Source of the DNA: Bacteroidales bacterium
GTDB taxonomy: Bacteria; Bacteroidota; Bacteroidia; Bacteroidales; UBA932
Assembly: GCA_022777585.1 (NCBI GenBank)
Contig: JALFFZ010000103.1
Location: forward strand, 1-33,200
Length of the DNA: 33,200 nt
Direction: 5' to 3'
Positions 33,007 to 33,200 of the stretch are shown here, one piece after another; positions within the stretch are counted from its first letter, which is position 1, and each line of letters begins with the position of its first letter. A program made the translations under genes and the position numbers. The notes under the pieces were generated by a model. That model did no database searches and had not been told where the DNA came from. It saw nothing but the letters and a program-made list of their open reading frames with translations.

Positions 33007-33101
33007 CAGTCTTGTATATCGTGCCGTGCCATCCCTTGATGAAAACGGGGGTCGTGCAAAGCCTGAAAAACAGAAACTAAAATAATTAAAATAATTCAAC
33101 A

Positions 33102-33200
33102 ATGCAAAGTAAAGGCGCAATCAAATTTGTGGCGATTCTTCTCGCCATCGCCTGCATCTGGCAGCTTTCCTTCACTCTTGTGACAAGCATCCAGGAGAAC
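33102..33200 (+). CDS. secDF: Protein translocase subunit SecDF, N-terminal end (partial)
   Basis: Thirty-three codons are present, reading MQSKGAIKFVAILLAIACIW and on through QLSFTLVTSIQEN to the window edge. This matches the start of the fused SecDF protein of Bacteroidota (MQSKGAI, one hydrophobic helix, then QLSFT), which uses the proton gradient to help the Sec translocon export proteins. Only the first membrane segment is visible, so the SecD-SecF fusion is inferred from the family in this phylum. Confidence 0.8.
   Translation, partial: MQSKGAIKFVAILLAIACIWQLSFTLVTSIQEN

Noticed and set aside
32688..33059. Minus-strand open frame of 123 codons overlapping the PD40-SPOR gene start
   Set aside because: It is a different frame of the same strand region, lacks motifs and spans both promoters.

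Overview
The window looks like chromosomal DNA from a member of the Bacteroidales (phylum Bacteroidota), probably a gut or host-associated species. The supporting signs are: promoters that fit the Bacteroidota -7 motif TAnnTTTG, several with a TTTG box 19-20 bases upstream; weak Shine-Dalgarno use; exported lipoproteins with repeated FN3-like modules; a DUF4923 protein; a one-piece hybrid two-component system with an AraC output domain; a B-type succinate dehydrogenase/fumarate reductase; and the FloA/NfeD pair. I cannot assign a genus. No rRNA, tRNA, CRISPR array, insertion sequence or phage gene was seen. No gene-free stretch exceeds 300 bases; the longest gaps are about 160 bases (secDF/PD40-SPOR promoter region) and 142 bases (upstream of dnaE).

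Layout. 1-960: end of sdhA, then sdhB, closed by a strong terminator. 1027-4451 (minus): tonB, hflX and a repeat lipoprotein, probably read from one promoter upstream of tonB. 4569-7048 (plus): ybeY-mnmG, translationally coupled by a TAATG overlap. 7081-7668 (minus): ruvA, convergent with mnmG. 7765-9858 (plus): sufS-sufE-sufT (cysteine desulfurase, sulfur acceptor, DUF59 factor), followed by folK. 10500-12692: glyS and a HAD phosphatase. 12770-15724: a 984-residue surface lipoprotein with eight FN3-like repeats. 15849-18989: fucI-fucP (L-fucose isomerase and transporter). 19043-25517: a closely spaced run of a ThiL-like protein, a DUF4923 protein, an exported endonuclease/exonuclease/phosphatase-fold enzyme and a 1311-residue hybrid sensor-regulator. 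25660-29454: dnaE. 29540-32938 (minus): PD40-SPOR protein, nfeD, floA. 33102-end: start of secDF.

Three things stand out. (1) Three identical copies of the 16-bp palindrome TGTTCCACGTGGAACA, matching the ParB/Spo0J centromere site parS, lie within 2.2 kb: one inside mnmG, one inside the mnmG/ruvA bidirectional terminator, one inside sufS. Both coding copies are read in the same frame as Val-Pro-Arg-Gly-Thr, and the mnmG copy sits in what looks like an extra segment of that protein. This marks a likely chromosome-segregation centromere and suggests the replication origin is not far away. (2) The ThiL-like protein keeps the family's overall shape but has lost nearly every acidic active-site motif, so it is probably a pseudoenzyme with another role. 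(3) That protein is followed by DUF4923, an exported phosphodiesterase-fold enzyme and an orphan hybrid sensor without SusC/SusD genes, all on one strand and tightly packed. This is a candidate uncharacterised functional unit downstream of the fucose genes.

Function calls rest on motifs read by eye and knowledge of the families; no database search was run.
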